Of a DNA stretch of 38,654 nt, positions 1 to 9,163 are shown piece by piece. The notes beneath the pieces are model-generated. The model saw only the letters and a program-made list of their open reading frames with translations. It did not search any database and had not been told where the DNA came from. The stretch comes from Microcaldota archaeon (GTDB lineage: Archaea > Iainarchaeota > Iainarchaeia > Iainarchaeales > 1-14-0-10-31-34): the NCBI GenBank assembly GCA_018829335.1, contig JAHJUD010000048.1:1-38654 (forward strand), read 5' to 3'. The first letter of the stretch is position 1, and every line of letters begins with the position of its first letter. A program made the position numbers and the translations under genes.

Positions 1-526
1 AATAGGCTTGTTTAAAATAATCAAAAGAGAAGGAATAAAAGACGGAATTGAAAGAATAACTTATTCTGTGGGATTAAGTGCAGTAAAATTAACCCAAGAA
101 AAAGAAAATTTATTAAAAGAATTAGCTGAACTGCTTTCATGCCCTGAAACAAAAATAGTGGATTCAACTAAAAGGATTTTTAGTGAATGGAAGCAGTTAA
201 GGAAACTGGCATCAAAAGGAAACTATGAAAGCAAAACAATTGAAGTAAAGAATCCTAAAGGAAGAAATTTTGTTTTAGCTGAAGGCATGCCTGATAAAGC
301 ATTTATTGCTTTTGCTGACAGGCTTGCAAAAGAAAACCCTGAAGGAGAAATTGTTCTGGTTAAAGGAGAAGAAATTCTAGTAATTGAAGGAAGCAAATCA
401 AAAAAACAAGCAAAAGAAACCTTAAAAGAAATTTTATCCAAAACAAAAGGAAAAGGCGGGGGAACAGAAAAAATTGCTAGAGGAAAAATAGAAGACAAAA
501 AAGAACTGGAAAAACTGGCCAGCTGA
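1..526 (+). CDS. alaS: Alanyl-tRNA synthetase, C-terminal part (5' end outside window)
   Basis: The reading frame is already open at base 2 (Ile-Gly before the first TTG), so this is the tail of a longer gene. The 'FKIIKREGIKDGIERITY' segment matches the end of the editing (tRNA_SAD) region of archaeal AlaRS, normally followed by a helical linker and a C-terminal DHHA1-type domain that helps bind tRNA-Ala. Here the linker is at about residues 25-70 and the C-terminal alpha/beta part at about 75-145, with a Lys/Glu-rich tail. The full enzyme charges tRNA-Ala in the cytoplasm; its HIGH/KMSKS catalytic core is not in the window. It converges on the RelA/SpoT homologue with 1 bp between stop codons. 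Family call is by pattern recognition and fairly secure. Confidence 0.8.
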   Translation, partial: IGLFKIIKREGIKDGIERITYSVGLSAVKLTQEKENLLKELAELLSCPETKIVDSTKRIFSEWKQLRKLASKGNYESKTIEVKNPKGRNFVLAEGMPDKAFIAFADRLAKENPEGEIVLVKGEEILVIEGSKSKKQAKETLKEILSKTKGKGGGTEKIARGKIEDKKELEKLAS

Positions 527-527
527 C

Positions 528-2333
528 TTATTCAACGTATTTTGTTTTTATTTCAATTACGCCCTTGATTTTTTTTAGTTTTTTCATTAAAGCTTCAAGT
601 TTTTTAGGGTTGGATAACTCTAAAGTAAAAGAATCTTTTCCAAGCCCGCTTTCATCGCTTGTTCTTATTTCAGCAGAAAAAATGTTTGCATTCACAGAAA
701 AAAAGACTTCTGCAAAATCTTTTATTAAGCCTATTCTATCCAATGCCCTGAATTCAAAGGTAACCAAACGCATTTCTTTTTTTTCTCTTTTTTTTACTTT
801 TAAATGCTTTTGGATTTCATTTCTTGCCTTAACTGAAATAGCAAAAGTGTTCCATAAACGAGAAACACGTTTTTTCTTTCCAGCCATAACTTCAATTAAA
901 TCCCCGTTTTTGAGTTTATGCCATAAAGGAACAAGCTGACCGTTAACTTTTCCTTTAACTGCATTGTTTCCTATATCAATGCTTAAAGCATAAGCTGCAT
1001 CTACAACTGAAGCGCCTCTTGGCAATTCAATTAGTTTTCCTTCTCTTGTAAAAACAAAAATTCTGTCCTGCAAGTAATCTGATTTAAGTACATTAATAAA
1101 ACTCTCTGAAGAAAGATCCTGGAAATCAATTGAAGAAAGGTCATTCAAAAAACAAATATTTTCATTGAATACATCAGGATTTGATTTAGCTTCTTTAAGT
1201 AACTGAATCAAGCCAAAACGCACCAAATAATCCATTTCTCTTGTCCTAATGTAAAATTTTACAGGAGAATGCTTTGGCCCCATTACAGTTGTGTGGATTG
1301 ACTTATAAAAAGAAAACTGGGAAACCGACATATGATCCCTGAATTTTAATGGAACAGGAGAAAAAGTGTTGTGAAGGATTCCCAAAAATTCATAGCATTG
1401 TTCTTTTGTGTCAGTTAAAACAATCAAAACAACAGAATCCTCTATTTCTGAAAGAGACTTCAGGTTTTGGGTCATTTTCTTGAATATGCTGTAAATTGTT
1501 CTCTCATACTTTGAAAAAGAAGCATTCAGATTCAGGTTTGAAATGTTTTCCTGAAGTTTTGCTGTCATTAAATCCATTTCGGCTTCCTTTTTTTTCCTTT
1601 TTTCTTCAACTTTGGTTTTTATTTTAACATAAATTTTTGGCTTAACTAACTTAAAGCAAATTTTTTCAAATTCATCTTGGAGTTCATGCAAGCCAAGCTT
1701 TTTTGCTAAAGGAATATAAAAATCCAAAACATCTTCTGCAATTATTTTCTGCTTGTCTTTTGGCAGATATTTTAAGGTAAGAAGATTATGGCGTTTGTCT
1801 GCAAGTTTTATTATAATTACTCTGACATCTTTTGTTGTAGCAAACAATATTTTATGCAAAAACACATTATTTTCTTTTCTTTTACTGGCTGAAACTATTT
1901 GTTTTAATTTAGTTAAACTTTTAACAAGAGAACCAACTTCTCCCCCAAACTTGGTTTTTATTTCGCTTAATTCTGTTTCAGTGTCTTCAATAACATCATG
2001 TAATAAGCCTGCTGCAATTGAAGGCGCATCCATTTTAATTTCAGCTAAATATATTGCAGTGTTATAAGGATGAATAAAATAAGGTTCTCCTGAAAGTCTT
2101 TTTTGTTTTGAATGCTTTTTCTTCGAATACCAGAAAGCCTTTCTAATTAGTTCTGAATCAAGATCCCCGCTTTCTTTATTCAAAAGTTTTAATGCTTTAT
2201 TCATTAGCTTTCTTGTTTTTGGGCCGCCTCTTAATGCTTTCTGAATAAATCCTTCTGCTTCTTTATTATTTGAATAATAAATTCTCAAAAGTTTTTCAAT
2301 CATTTTATCGTATTCAAGTTTTTTTGCAGGCAT
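528..2333 (-). CDS. Long RelA/SpoT homologue: (p)ppGpp hydrolase with degenerate synthetase domain
   Basis: About 601 aa. The N-terminal HD hydrolase domain looks complete: His in 'GEPYFIHP' (~88), the HD pair plus ED in 'LLHDVIEDTE' (~112-117), and Asp/Asn in 'KLADKRHN' (~179, 183). The synthetase-like domain (~275-385) keeps 'IYSIFKKM' and 'YKSIHTTV', but the catalytic Glu of the usual ExQIRT motif is Lys ('VKFYIRT'), the Arg of 'DLxAxRV' is lost, and the PKxNxYQS loop reads SQFSFYKS. A TGS domain (~423-485) and a C-terminal ACT domain (~522-596) follow; the long helical/Zn region usual between them is nearly absent. Inference: it degrades rather than makes (p)ppGpp. The ATG at 2333 is chosen because GTGAT lies just upstream and it follows the argS stop by 4 nt; an ATG at 2348 would overlap argS. 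Likely co-transcribed with argS. Confidence 0.85.
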   Translation of the reverse strand: MPAKKLEYDKMIEKLLRIYYSNNKEAEGFIQKALRGGPKTRKLMNKALKLLNKESGDLDSELIRKAFWYSKKKHSKQKRLSGEPYFIHPYNTAIYLAEIKMDAPSIAAGLLHDVIEDTETELSEIKTKFGGEVGSLVKSLTKLKQIVSASKRKENNVFLHKILFATTKDVRVIIIKLADKRHNLLTLKYLPKDKQKIIAEDVLDFYIPLAKKLGLHELQDEFEKICFKLVKPKIYVKIKTKVEEKRKKKEAEMDLMTAKLQENISNLNLNASFSKYERTIYSIFKKMTQNLKSLSEIEDSVVLIVLTDTKEQCYEFLGILHNTFSPVPLKFRDHMSVSQFSFYKSIHTTVMGPKHSPVKFYIRTREMDYLVRFGLIQLLKEAKSNPDVFNENICFLNDLSSIDFQDLSSESFINVLKSDYLQDRIFVFTREGKLIELPRGASVVDAAYALSIDIGNNAVKGKVNGQLVPLWHKLKNGDLIEVMAGKKKRVSRLWNTFAISVKARNEIQKHLKVKKREKKEMRLVTFEFRALDRIGLIKDFAEVFFSVNANIFSAEIRTSDESGLGKDSFTLELSNPKKLEALMKKLKKIKGVIEIKTKYVE

Positions 2334-2337
2334 TAAA

Positions 2338-4047
2338 TCACATTTCATCCAATACTTTTATTCCAAGTAAATTCAATCCGTTTTCTAACACAAAAGAAGT
2401 AGCTTGAACTAAAGCAAGCCTTGAATTCATTAAATTTTTTTCTTCATTTAATACATTGCATTTCTGATAAAAAACATTGAAAACAGAAGTTAATTCAAGC
2501 AGATAATGGCATAAAATATGAGGAGAAAGAGAATTAAAAGAAAAAACGACTTTTTCTGGGAAAAGAGATAAAACTGAAATTAAATTTTCTTCTTCGGGAG
2601 TTAAATTATTGAATTCATATTTTATTGGTTTTTTTGTTTTCCTTAAAATGCTCGTGCATCGTGCAAAAGCATACTGAATAAATGAAGCGGTTTCTCCTTC
2701 AAAAGAAATGCTTTCCTCTGGATTAAAATTAATGTCTTTTACTGCATCAGTTTTTAATAAAAAGAATTTTATTGCGCCTAAGCCAATTGTTTCCGCTCTT
2801 TTATTTAATTCTTTTTCTTTAATGGAAGGATTTCTTTTTTGCAGTTCTTTTTTTGCCAGTTCAATTAATTCTTTAATTAAATCATCTGCATCAACTACTT
2901 TTCCTTCTCTTGACTTCATTTTTCCTTCAGGCAGGTAAACCATTCCATAACTGTAATGAAGGCATTTTGGAACCCAATTAAAGCCTAAAAGTTCAAGTGT
3001 TTTAAATAACTGCTGGAAATAAAATTTTTGCTCTGAACCAACAACCCAAATGTTTTTTTCTAATTTAAACTGATTGAATTTTTCAACTGAAAGAACTAAA
3101 TCATTAGTTAAATAAATTGACGTTCCGTCCTTTCTTAAAACAACTTTTTTTCCTAAATTGAATTTTTCTAAATCGACAATAATGTTTTTTTCACTGTCTT
3201 TTATAAAAACTTTTTTTTGCATTCCTAAATCAATTATTTTTTTTGCTTTACCAAATTGTTCTGATTCTTTATAGATTACATCAAACTCTGAACCAAATTT
3301 TTTGTAAGTCTGAAATATTCCTTGCAAGGCCCATGCATTCATTTTCTTCCATAAAGCAATAGTTTTCTTGTCTTTTTTTTCCCATTTTTCAAGCAGCCCT
3401 AAAGCTTCTTTTTCTAATTCAGAGTTTTGTTTTGCTTTCTGGTTAAATAAAACATAATAGTCTCCTACAAAATGATCTGATTTTTTATTTGGAGTTTTTC
3501 CTTTCCCAAATTTTTGATATGCAAGCATTGATTTTGAAATATGAACTCCACGGTCATTAATTAAAATTGCTTTAACTGCATCAAAACCGTTTGCTTTAAT
3601 TATATTGCTTAAACTCATTCCAATAGAGTCATTTCTTAAATGGCCAATATGCAATGGCTTGTTTGTATTAGGAGACGAGTATTCAACCATTATTTTCTTT
3701 TTTTTGCCTGAAGAATTTAAGCCAAATTTATTTTTTTGTTTTAATACTTCAGGAATTAATGCATTTGCAAGAAAAGAATAATCTAAAAAGAAATTCAAAT
3801 AAGGGCCTTTTGTTTCTGTTTTTTTAATAAAAGAAAGTTTTTTTGATTCAATTTTTTGTTTTAAGTTTAATGCAATTTCTTTTGGATCTTTTTTCAGTTC
3901 TTTGGATAATTTAAAGCAAGGAAAAGAATAGTCTCCTAACTCTCTTGAAGGCGGAACTTCAATTAATTCAGTTAATTTTTCTTCTGTAAATTCTTTTGAA
4001 TTAACTGCTTTAACCAGTTCAACTGAAATTTGTTGCTTTAAATTCAT
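2338..4047 (-). CDS. argS: Arginyl-tRNA synthetase
   Basis: 569 aa class I aminoacyl-tRNA synthetase that charges tRNA-Arg. The N-terminal ArgRS-specific domain covers about residues 1-100. The catalytic domain has 'SSPNTNKPLHIGHLRND' with HIGH at 133-136, 'INDRGVHI' near 163-170, and the KMSKS equivalent 'EGKMKSREGKVV' near 374-385. The C-terminal ~110 residues fit the DALR anticodon-binding domain. It is the first gene of a minus-strand pair with the RelA/SpoT homologue, and diverges from the lipoprotein at 4178 across about 130 bp. The pairing of a tRNA-charging enzyme with a (p)ppGpp enzyme suggests shared control, which is inference. Interestingly the window also holds a tRNA-Arg(TCT) with an intron. 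Confidence 0.95.
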   Translation of the reverse strand: MNLKQQISVELVKAVNSKEFTEEKLTELIEVPPSRELGDYSFPCFKLSKELKKDPKEIALNLKQKIESKKLSFIKKTETKGPYLNFFLDYSFLANALIPEVLKQKNKFGLNSSGKKKKIMVEYSSPNTNKPLHIGHLRNDSIGMSLSNIIKANGFDAVKAILINDRGVHISKSMLAYQKFGKGKTPNKKSDHFVGDYYVLFNQKAKQNSELEKEALGLLEKWEKKDKKTIALWKKMNAWALQGIFQTYKKFGSEFDVIYKESEQFGKAKKIIDLGMQKKVFIKDSEKNIIVDLEKFNLGKKVVLRKDGTSIYLTNDLVLSVEKFNQFKLEKNIWVVGSEQKFYFQQLFKTLELLGFNWVPKCLHYSYGMVYLPEGKMKSREGKVVDADDLIKELIELAKKELQKRNPSIKEKELNKRAETIGLGAIKFFLLKTDAVKDINFNPEESISFEGETASFIQYAFARCTSILRKTKKPIKYEFNNLTPEEENLISVLSLFPEKVVFSFNSLSPHILCHYLLELTSVFNVFYQKCNVLNEEKNLMNSRLALVQATSFVLENGLNLLGIKVLDEM

Positions 4048-4177
4048 TTAACCCACATAATTCAGAACAAAAAAGTTAATAAAAAATGGTTTAAGGGAAG
4101 TTTTGCGAGAAACCCTTTTATATTAGAATAAACTTTAATTAGTCAGAAAATAAATTTCTAAATTAAGAGGTGTTTAA

Positions 4178-5047
4178 TTGAATAAAAAGTTAATAGTTAT
4201 TTTTTTGGTTTTTGGGTTACTGCTTTTTTTCGGTTGCCTGAATGAAGGTGGAAAAGGAAAAGTTAATGTAAATGTTAGAGAAACAGGAGGAGAAAACCTT
4301 GAAGGCGCTGAAATAACTATTAAAACACGGACTTCAAACACTATTGTCGCGGAAGGAATGACAGACCAAGAAGGAAACTATGAAACAGAACTAACTCTTG
4401 GAGATTACACTATTAAAATTTCAAAAGAAGGATATGAAAACACTTACTTAGAAGACAAAACTTTAGGTTCAGGCGGAATTTCAATTAGCTGGGCTTTATC
4501 TCCTAAAACGCCTGTAAGCGAAGAAACACTAGAGGAAATTTTAGCTAAAGTAGACAATATAAATAGTCTGGAATTCACTTTGATAAATTTTGATGGAACT
4601 GAATCTCAAATTTACCAAAAAAACGAAAAATACAGGTTTGACACTAAAATTAAAGCAACAGTCAATTCAAAAGAAACAGTTTATGATTATTCAGGAATTT
4701 CTGACGGAGAAAACAAATATTATTCTTATGAAGAAGAAATTAACCCTGGCTTTACTCCATTTATGACTTTTGATTTAATAGGATTATCAAAAGATGCATT
4801 AAATGATTCTAAACTAAAAGAAATTGGAGCAGAAGAAATAAATGGAAAAACTGTAAGGATAATTGAATTTGGTTCAGAATACCAAAAAATTAAAGCATGG
4901 GTTTCAGAAGAATATGGGCTTATAGTGAAAACAGAGTTTGATGGAGGAACAATAGGAAAACTTGAAATAACAATAAAAAACATTAAAGTTAATTCAGTTG
5001 AAGATTCCGTTTTTGATGTTTCAGAATACAGTCTAATCCCACAGTGA
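4178..5047 (+). CDS. Lipoprotein: carboxypeptidase-regulatory-like domain plus LolA/LppX-like domain
   Basis: 289 aa. Start is TTG at 4178, fixed by a strong GAGGTG at 4167-4172, 5 nt upstream; a TATA-like TTTTATATT lies at 4117-4125. The N-terminal hydrophobic segment ends in a lipobox-like 'LFFGC' (Cys 20), so the protein is probably lipid-anchored on the outer face of the membrane. Residues ~30-110 look like a carboxypeptidase-regulatory/PEGA-type beta-sandwich ('GAEITI...DQEGNYET...GDYTIKISKEGY'). Residues ~120-289 resemble the LolA/LppX half-barrel ('LEFTLI...YRFDTKI...GKTVRIIEF...AWVSEEYGLIVKTEF...VFDVSEY'), a fold that binds lipids in bacteria. Function here is unknown. A T-rich stretch at 5050-5072 follows the stop. 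Confidence 0.75.
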   Translation: MNKKLIVIFLVFGLLLFFGCLNEGGKGKVNVNVRETGGENLEGAEITIKTRTSNTIVAEGMTDQEGNYETELTLGDYTIKISKEGYENTYLEDKTLGSGGISISWALSPKTPVSEETLEEILAKVDNINSLEFTLINFDGTESQIYQKNEKYRFDTKIKATVNSKETVYDYSGISDGENKYYSYEEEINPGFTPFMTFDLIGLSKDALNDSKLKEIGAEEINGKTVRIIEFGSEYQKIKAWVSEEYGLIVKTEFDGGTIGKLEITIKNIKVNSVEDSVFDVSEYSLIPQ

Positions 5048-5204
5048 AACTTTCTTTTTTTCATTTTTTTGGTTTAAGCAAATCTGATTAGTTAATTCTG
5101 CTTTAACCTTAGTTTTTCAATAAGTTTTTTATACTTTTTTTGAGCAAATAAACCGCGTTTTAAAAAACATAAAATATAATAATACTAAAAACAACAAGTA
5201 TTAC

Positions 5205-6842
5205 ATGAAAAAGATTTTTGTTTTGTTTTTAATTTTGATTTTTTCAGTTTTATTGTTTGGATGCCCTGAAGATTCAAAAGATTCAAATGGCTCTGATAAA
5301 AATGCTGGTGATTTAAACCAGTTAAATGATTTAAATAATCTTGATTTAAATATCTTTGATGAAAATGTAAATGATTCAAATATTTTGGATGAAAATATTT
5401 GTGTTGAAGACTGGGAATGCGATGAATGGAGTGAATGTGTTAATGGAGAAAAAACTAGAGACTGCTGGGGCAATAATGAATGCGATTTAGTCAATAACTT
5501 AACTGAAATCAGAGTTTGTGATTTAAACAATTTTGATTTGAATGTTGTTGACGAAAATTTAACTGATTTAAATGTCTTTGATGAAAATGGCAATTGCATT
5601 GAAAACTGGGAATGCACTGAATGGGATGAATGCGTTAATGGCTGGGAAGAAAGAACTTGTATTGAACAAAATAATTGCGAGATAACAGAATTACAGCCAA
5701 GTTTATACCAGCATTGCGGCGAATGCATTCATGAAGAAACAGTAGATTGTGTTACAGATGAAAATTGCAGCGGAATCCAAGAATGCATTTCAGGCGAATG
5801 GGGAGATTGCTTTGATGACCCTGAAGATAACTGCCCTGGAGATTGTCAAAATGGACATATTAAAGCCTGTGTTTTTCAGGGGCATTGCCCTGGAATCCAA
5901 ACTTGTTCTGATCATTCTTGGGAATATTGTGTTGACGCCCCTTATGATAATTGTCCTGGTGAATGTTATTTAGACCAAATAAGAAACTGTACTACCACAG
6001 AAAATTGTGCTGGAACACAAACCTGCCTAAACTATTCATGGGATTCGGTTTGCATTGATAAGCCTTATGACAATTGCCCTTTGCCTTGTGAAGGAGAAAA
6101 TAAAACTGAAATTGAATTAAAGGAAGAAAACCTGTATTACAAAGATGAAAGTGCAGTTCAGCATATTCTTCCTTTCTATGATGTAAGCTCTATTCTGGCA
6201 GATGATTCAACCAATACAATAGTAATTGACGGACAAACAATATGGTATCAGATAGATATATTTGATGAAAATCAGTCTTATAACAGAATTATTACTTTCA
6301 GGAAAAATAATTCAGAAGGAGAATTAATTAATATTTGGTCGTACACAGATGAAGCATACAATAAAACACTATTCCTTGAAGGCGCAAATGGAATAACTCA
6401 CGAATACCAATTAATGGTTGACGAATTTGATTCAAGTACAAGAGTCTGGTTGTTTTTAAGTGCTGCTTTTGGCGAAAGCAGTATTCTCACACAATATAAC
6501 AAATATGTAATGCCTAATGGGACAAGCATTAACACAGAAGCTAATGTTGAATATTACTTTTATCTGCCTCATAATTCTCTTCTCCCTGAAAGTTTTGGAG
6601 GCGGGGATAGCTTTGATCCTGAAGCCAATTTCAAGGCATATTTTTATTTTGATGAAGACGGGGACAAACTTTATGAGGTTATGGCTGCAGTTGACACTGA
6701 AACAGGAAATGTAATCAGCGGTTATTACAAAGAGACTGGTTATTTAGGCATGCCTGCATCAATTAACACTTTATATGGTTCTATTGTTGAATTAAACAAC
6801 AACAATTTCAAAATGACTATTCCAGAAAACTCTTGCAGTTAA
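5205..6842 (+). CDS. Cys-rich surface lipoprotein with TSP1-like modules
   Basis: 545 aa. Signal peptide with lipobox 'LLFGC' (Cys 20), then an Asp/Asn-rich linker (~30-65) built from 'DLN' and 'FDEN' units that recurs at ~105-130. Two thrombospondin-type-like modules ('DWECDEWSECVNGEKTRDC' ~69-87; 'NWECTEWDECVNGWEERTC' ~134-152) alternate with the linkers. Three copies of a second Cys module follow (~179-210, 219-250, 259-291), each roughly 'C-x5-C-x-G-x-Q-x-C-x5-W-x3-C-x6-D-x-CP'. The C-terminal ~245 residues are beta-rich and unrecognised. The start ATG lies about 25 nt after an AT-rich AAAATATAATA box, consistent with a leaderless mRNA. Probably a cell-surface adhesion or interaction protein; its modules recur in the gene at 35439-36881. 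Confidence 0.75.
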   Translation: MKKIFVLFLILIFSVLLFGCPEDSKDSNGSDKNAGDLNQLNDLNNLDLNIFDENVNDSNILDENICVEDWECDEWSECVNGEKTRDCWGNNECDLVNNLTEIRVCDLNNFDLNVVDENLTDLNVFDENGNCIENWECTEWDECVNGWEERTCIEQNNCEITELQPSLYQHCGECIHEETVDCVTDENCSGIQECISGEWGDCFDDPEDNCPGDCQNGHIKACVFQGHCPGIQTCSDHSWEYCVDAPYDNCPGECYLDQIRNCTTTENCAGTQTCLNYSWDSVCIDKPYDNCPLPCEGENKTEIELKEENLYYKDESAVQHILPFYDVSSILADDSTNTIVIDGQTIWYQIDIFDENQSYNRIITFRKNNSEGELINIWSYTDEAYNKTLFLEGANGITHEYQLMVDEFDSSTRVWLFLSAAFGESSILTQYNKYVMPNGTSINTEANVEYYFYLPHNSLLPESFGGGDSFDPEANFKAYFYFDEDGDKLYEVMAAVDTETGNVISGYYKETGYLGMPASINTLYGSIVELNNNNFKMTIPENSCS

Positions 6843-6882
6843 AAAGAAAAGAATTAATAATTTGCTTTCCCTATACTAGATT

Positions 6883-8139
6883 ATGAAAAAAATTGTCTTT
6901 GTTTGTTTGATTTTAATAGTGTTTTTTTCTGGCTGTCTTTTGTTTCCTGAAATAAAAATAAGGTCTGCTGAAGTTTCAGGAGAAAAAATTTTAATCCAAA
7001 TTAAGTCAAATAAATGGGTTGAAGCAGAAATAAAAGTAGAAGACCGTGCAGGAAATTTATTTTGTGAAAAAACAGTTAATTTGAATCCAGATGATAATTT
7101 AATCGAGATTTCATGCGATTTAACAGAAGAAAGAATTCAAATTGAAGTTTTTGCTGAAGACAATAATTTTTCAAGAAAATTTACTGTTGAATTAATTACA
7201 GATGATCTGAAAGAAAATCAAAATGAACAAAACGAACAAGAAAAAGAAGAAGAGGAAAAAGTAGAAGAATATAATAAAGAAGAAGCAGCTAAAATCGCTT
7301 TAATTCTAACAGAAAAAACTCTTGAAGGCCAATTTATGAAAGTGTATGAAGAAAATTTTGCTAAATCAAGTGAATGTACTGCAATAAAATACATAGAAAA
7401 CAAAAATAAAGTAATAAAAGAATTTCCTGAACTTGAAAGTGAAGTTGGATTTAATTTAAATGAAACTCAAATTATTGAATTAGAAAAACAAATAGCGGAA
7501 ACAGAAAAATGCATTTGTTCTGTGAAAAAAGAAATAATAGAAAAAGAAAAAAACCAATTTTCAATAAAATATTTGTTAGACTGCAAAGGAGAATGCAAAG
7601 AAACTTATTTTGAACCATTTACTGAAAAACAAGAAGTTATTTCAACAAACAATTACTCTGAAGGAGAAAGAATAACAAACTTGGAAGGAAAAGATGGCGA
7701 AAAATACTATATTGATATAGGTACGGGGGCAGTTCAAGGATATGAAAATAAAATAACTTTAAGTCTTTTTTTGGAAGAAGGAGAATTAGTCAATTCAAGT
7801 CTTTTTAAAGAAGGAAAAATGGCTTTCTATAATGACGAAACAGGAAAAGAAATAATAAAAAATTCAATAACAATAAAAGAAATAAAAAGAGAAGTTTCAG
7901 GAGAAACAGAAAATTATTCAGCTTTAATTGAGAGAATAGAATATGTTGAATACTACAACCAATTTTCTTTATCAATTGAAGTTAACTTAACAGATAATTC
8001 AGTTAAAATAGGAAAATATGAAATTTCAGATAAAACAGAAGAACAAATTAAAAAAAATATGAGATTTTATGAGTTAATGGAAGAATGCCTTAAAGCATGG
8101 CTAATGAAAACACATGAAAAAGTATTAGAATCCAATTAG
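6883..8139 (+). CDS. Lipoprotein of unknown function, Glu/Lys-rich coil
   Basis: 418 aa. N-terminal signal with lipobox-like 'VFFSGC' (Cys 18). Residues ~22-105 look like a small beta-sandwich; a charged Gln/Glu/Lys stretch (~111-130) links it to a mixed alpha/beta region of about 285 residues with several Cys pairs ('CICSVKKE', 'DCKGECKE') that may form disulfides. I do not recognise a family. It follows the previous lipoprotein by 40 bp and could share its transcript, although a CTATACTAG box just before the start may be a promoter of its own. It terminates with TAG, which shows that TAG is a normal stop codon in this genome. Confidence 0.65.
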   Translation: MKKIVFVCLILIVFFSGCLLFPEIKIRSAEVSGEKILIQIKSNKWVEAEIKVEDRAGNLFCEKTVNLNPDDNLIEISCDLTEERIQIEVFAEDNNFSRKFTVELITDDLKENQNEQNEQEKEEEEKVEEYNKEEAAKIALILTEKTLEGQFMKVYEENFAKSSECTAIKYIENKNKVIKEFPELESEVGFNLNETQIIELEKQIAETEKCICSVKKEIIEKEKNQFSIKYLLDCKGECKETYFEPFTEKQEVISTNNYSEGERITNLEGKDGEKYYIDIGTGAVQGYENKITLSLFLEEGELVNSSLFKEGKMAFYNDETGKEIIKNSITIKEIKREVSGETENYSALIERIEYVEYYNQFSLSIEVNLTDNSVKIGKYEISDKTEEQIKKNMRFYELMEECLKAWLMKTHEKVLESN

Positions 8140-8163
8140 GAAGATTTCTTTTAATTTCAATAA

Positions 8164-8174
8164 GCTTTTATAGT
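8164..8174 (+). promoter_or_regulatory. TATA box for leaderless ABC transporter mRNA
   Basis: The AT-rich element CTTTTATAGTA centres about 25 nt before the ATG at 8195, the spacing expected when transcription starts at or near the start codon. No GGTG-type ribosome-binding site lies between them. This is the same arrangement as upstream of 13327, 13902, 16492 and 33286. Confidence 0.55.
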
Positions 8175-8194
8175 AGTTTTAAAGTATTAATAAC

Positions 8195-9163
8195 ATGACA
8201 GCTCAAACTGTTTTGAAAACACAAGATATCTCTAAATCTTATGGAAAACAAAAAGTTTTAGTGGATGTAGACTTAGATGTAAAAGAAGGAGAAATCTTTG
8301 GTTTATTGGGACCAAACGGAGCAGGTAAAAGCACTGTAATGAAAATATTAAATGGATTAATTTCTCAGGATAAAGGAAAAGCAGTTTTTTTTGGAAAATT
8401 TAATCCAAAAGAAATTGAATTAAGAAAAAAAGTTGCTTTTGTTCCGCAAGAAGATTCTTTTTACAGATTTTTTTCAGTTGAAGAAAATCTTTCATTTTTT
8501 GGTTCATTGTATGGAATTGGTGGAAAAGAATTAAAGGAAAGAATTGAGTTTTTGCTTGAATGGCTTAACTTGAGTTTTTTTAGGAAAAGAAAAGCAGAAC
8601 ATCTTTCAGGCGGATACAGAAAAATGCTGAATATTGCGTGTTCTTTAGTTTATAATCCTTCATTTATTTTTTTGGATGAACCAACAGTAGGATTAGATCC
8701 TGATATGCGAAGGCTTTTATGGAAAAAATTAATTGAATTAAAAGAAAAAAAGAAAACGCTTTTTATTACAACACATTACATGGATGAAGCACAAGAATTA
8801 TGCAACAGGATTGCATTAATTTTGGAAGGAAAAATCATTGTATGTGAATCTCCAGAAAAACTGATTGACAAATACGGTGGAGAAAGAAACTTTGAATTTG
8901 AAGTAGACAAACCAATAACAAAAAAACTTGAAACAGAATTAACTAAAGCTTTAGGCAATACTTTTCATATGACAAATCAGGTTATTCATGTTTCATACCA
9001 AGGAAGAAATGAAATGAATGCTTTATCTAAAATAAATAATTTAATTAAACTAAATGGTTTTGCAATAACTAAAACAACAATAAAAGAACCAGATTTAGAA
9101 AATGTTTTTTTGAATTTAACAGGAAAAGTAGAAGGAATCAAAAACGTGCAAAAAGAGGAATAA
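8195..9163 (+). CDS. ABC transporter ATP-binding protein (drug/antibiotic exporter class)
   Basis: 322 aa cytoplasmic ATPase. Walker A 'GPNGAGKST' (39-47), Q-loop 'VPQED' (Gln 85), signature 'LSGGY' (137-141), Walker B 'SFIFLDEPTVGLDP' (Asp 161, Glu 162) and H-loop 'TTHYMDEA' (His 194). A C-terminal ~100-residue extension ends in 'PDLENVFLNLTGK', typical of the daunorubicin-resistance (DrrA/CcmA-like) subclass. It should power the ABC-2 permease encoded next. The two genes are separated by 148 bp filled with four hairpin repeats rather than the usual tight spacing. The stop codon is the first base triplet of the first hairpin. The substrate cannot be read from the sequence. Confidence 0.95.
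   Translation: MTAQTVLKTQDISKSYGKQKVLVDVDLDVKEGEIFGLLGPNGAGKSTVMKILNGLISQDKGKAVFFGKFNPKEIELRKKVAFVPQEDSFYRFFSVEENLSFFGSLYGIGGKELKERIEFLLEWLNLSFFRKRKAEHLSGGYRKMLNIACSLVYNPSFIFLDEPTVGLDPDMRRLLWKKLIELKEKKKTLFITTHYMDEAQELCNRIALILEGKIIVCESPEKLIDKYGGERNFEFEVDKPITKKLETELTKALGNTFHMTNQVIHVSYQGRNEMNALSKINNLIKLNGFAITKTTIKEPDLENVFLNLTGKVEGIKNVQKEE

Noticed and set aside
5201-5728. 175-aa minus-strand Ser/Phe-rich frame
   Set aside because: Antisense to the Asp/Asn-rich linkers of the surface lipoprotein; composition follows from those codons.
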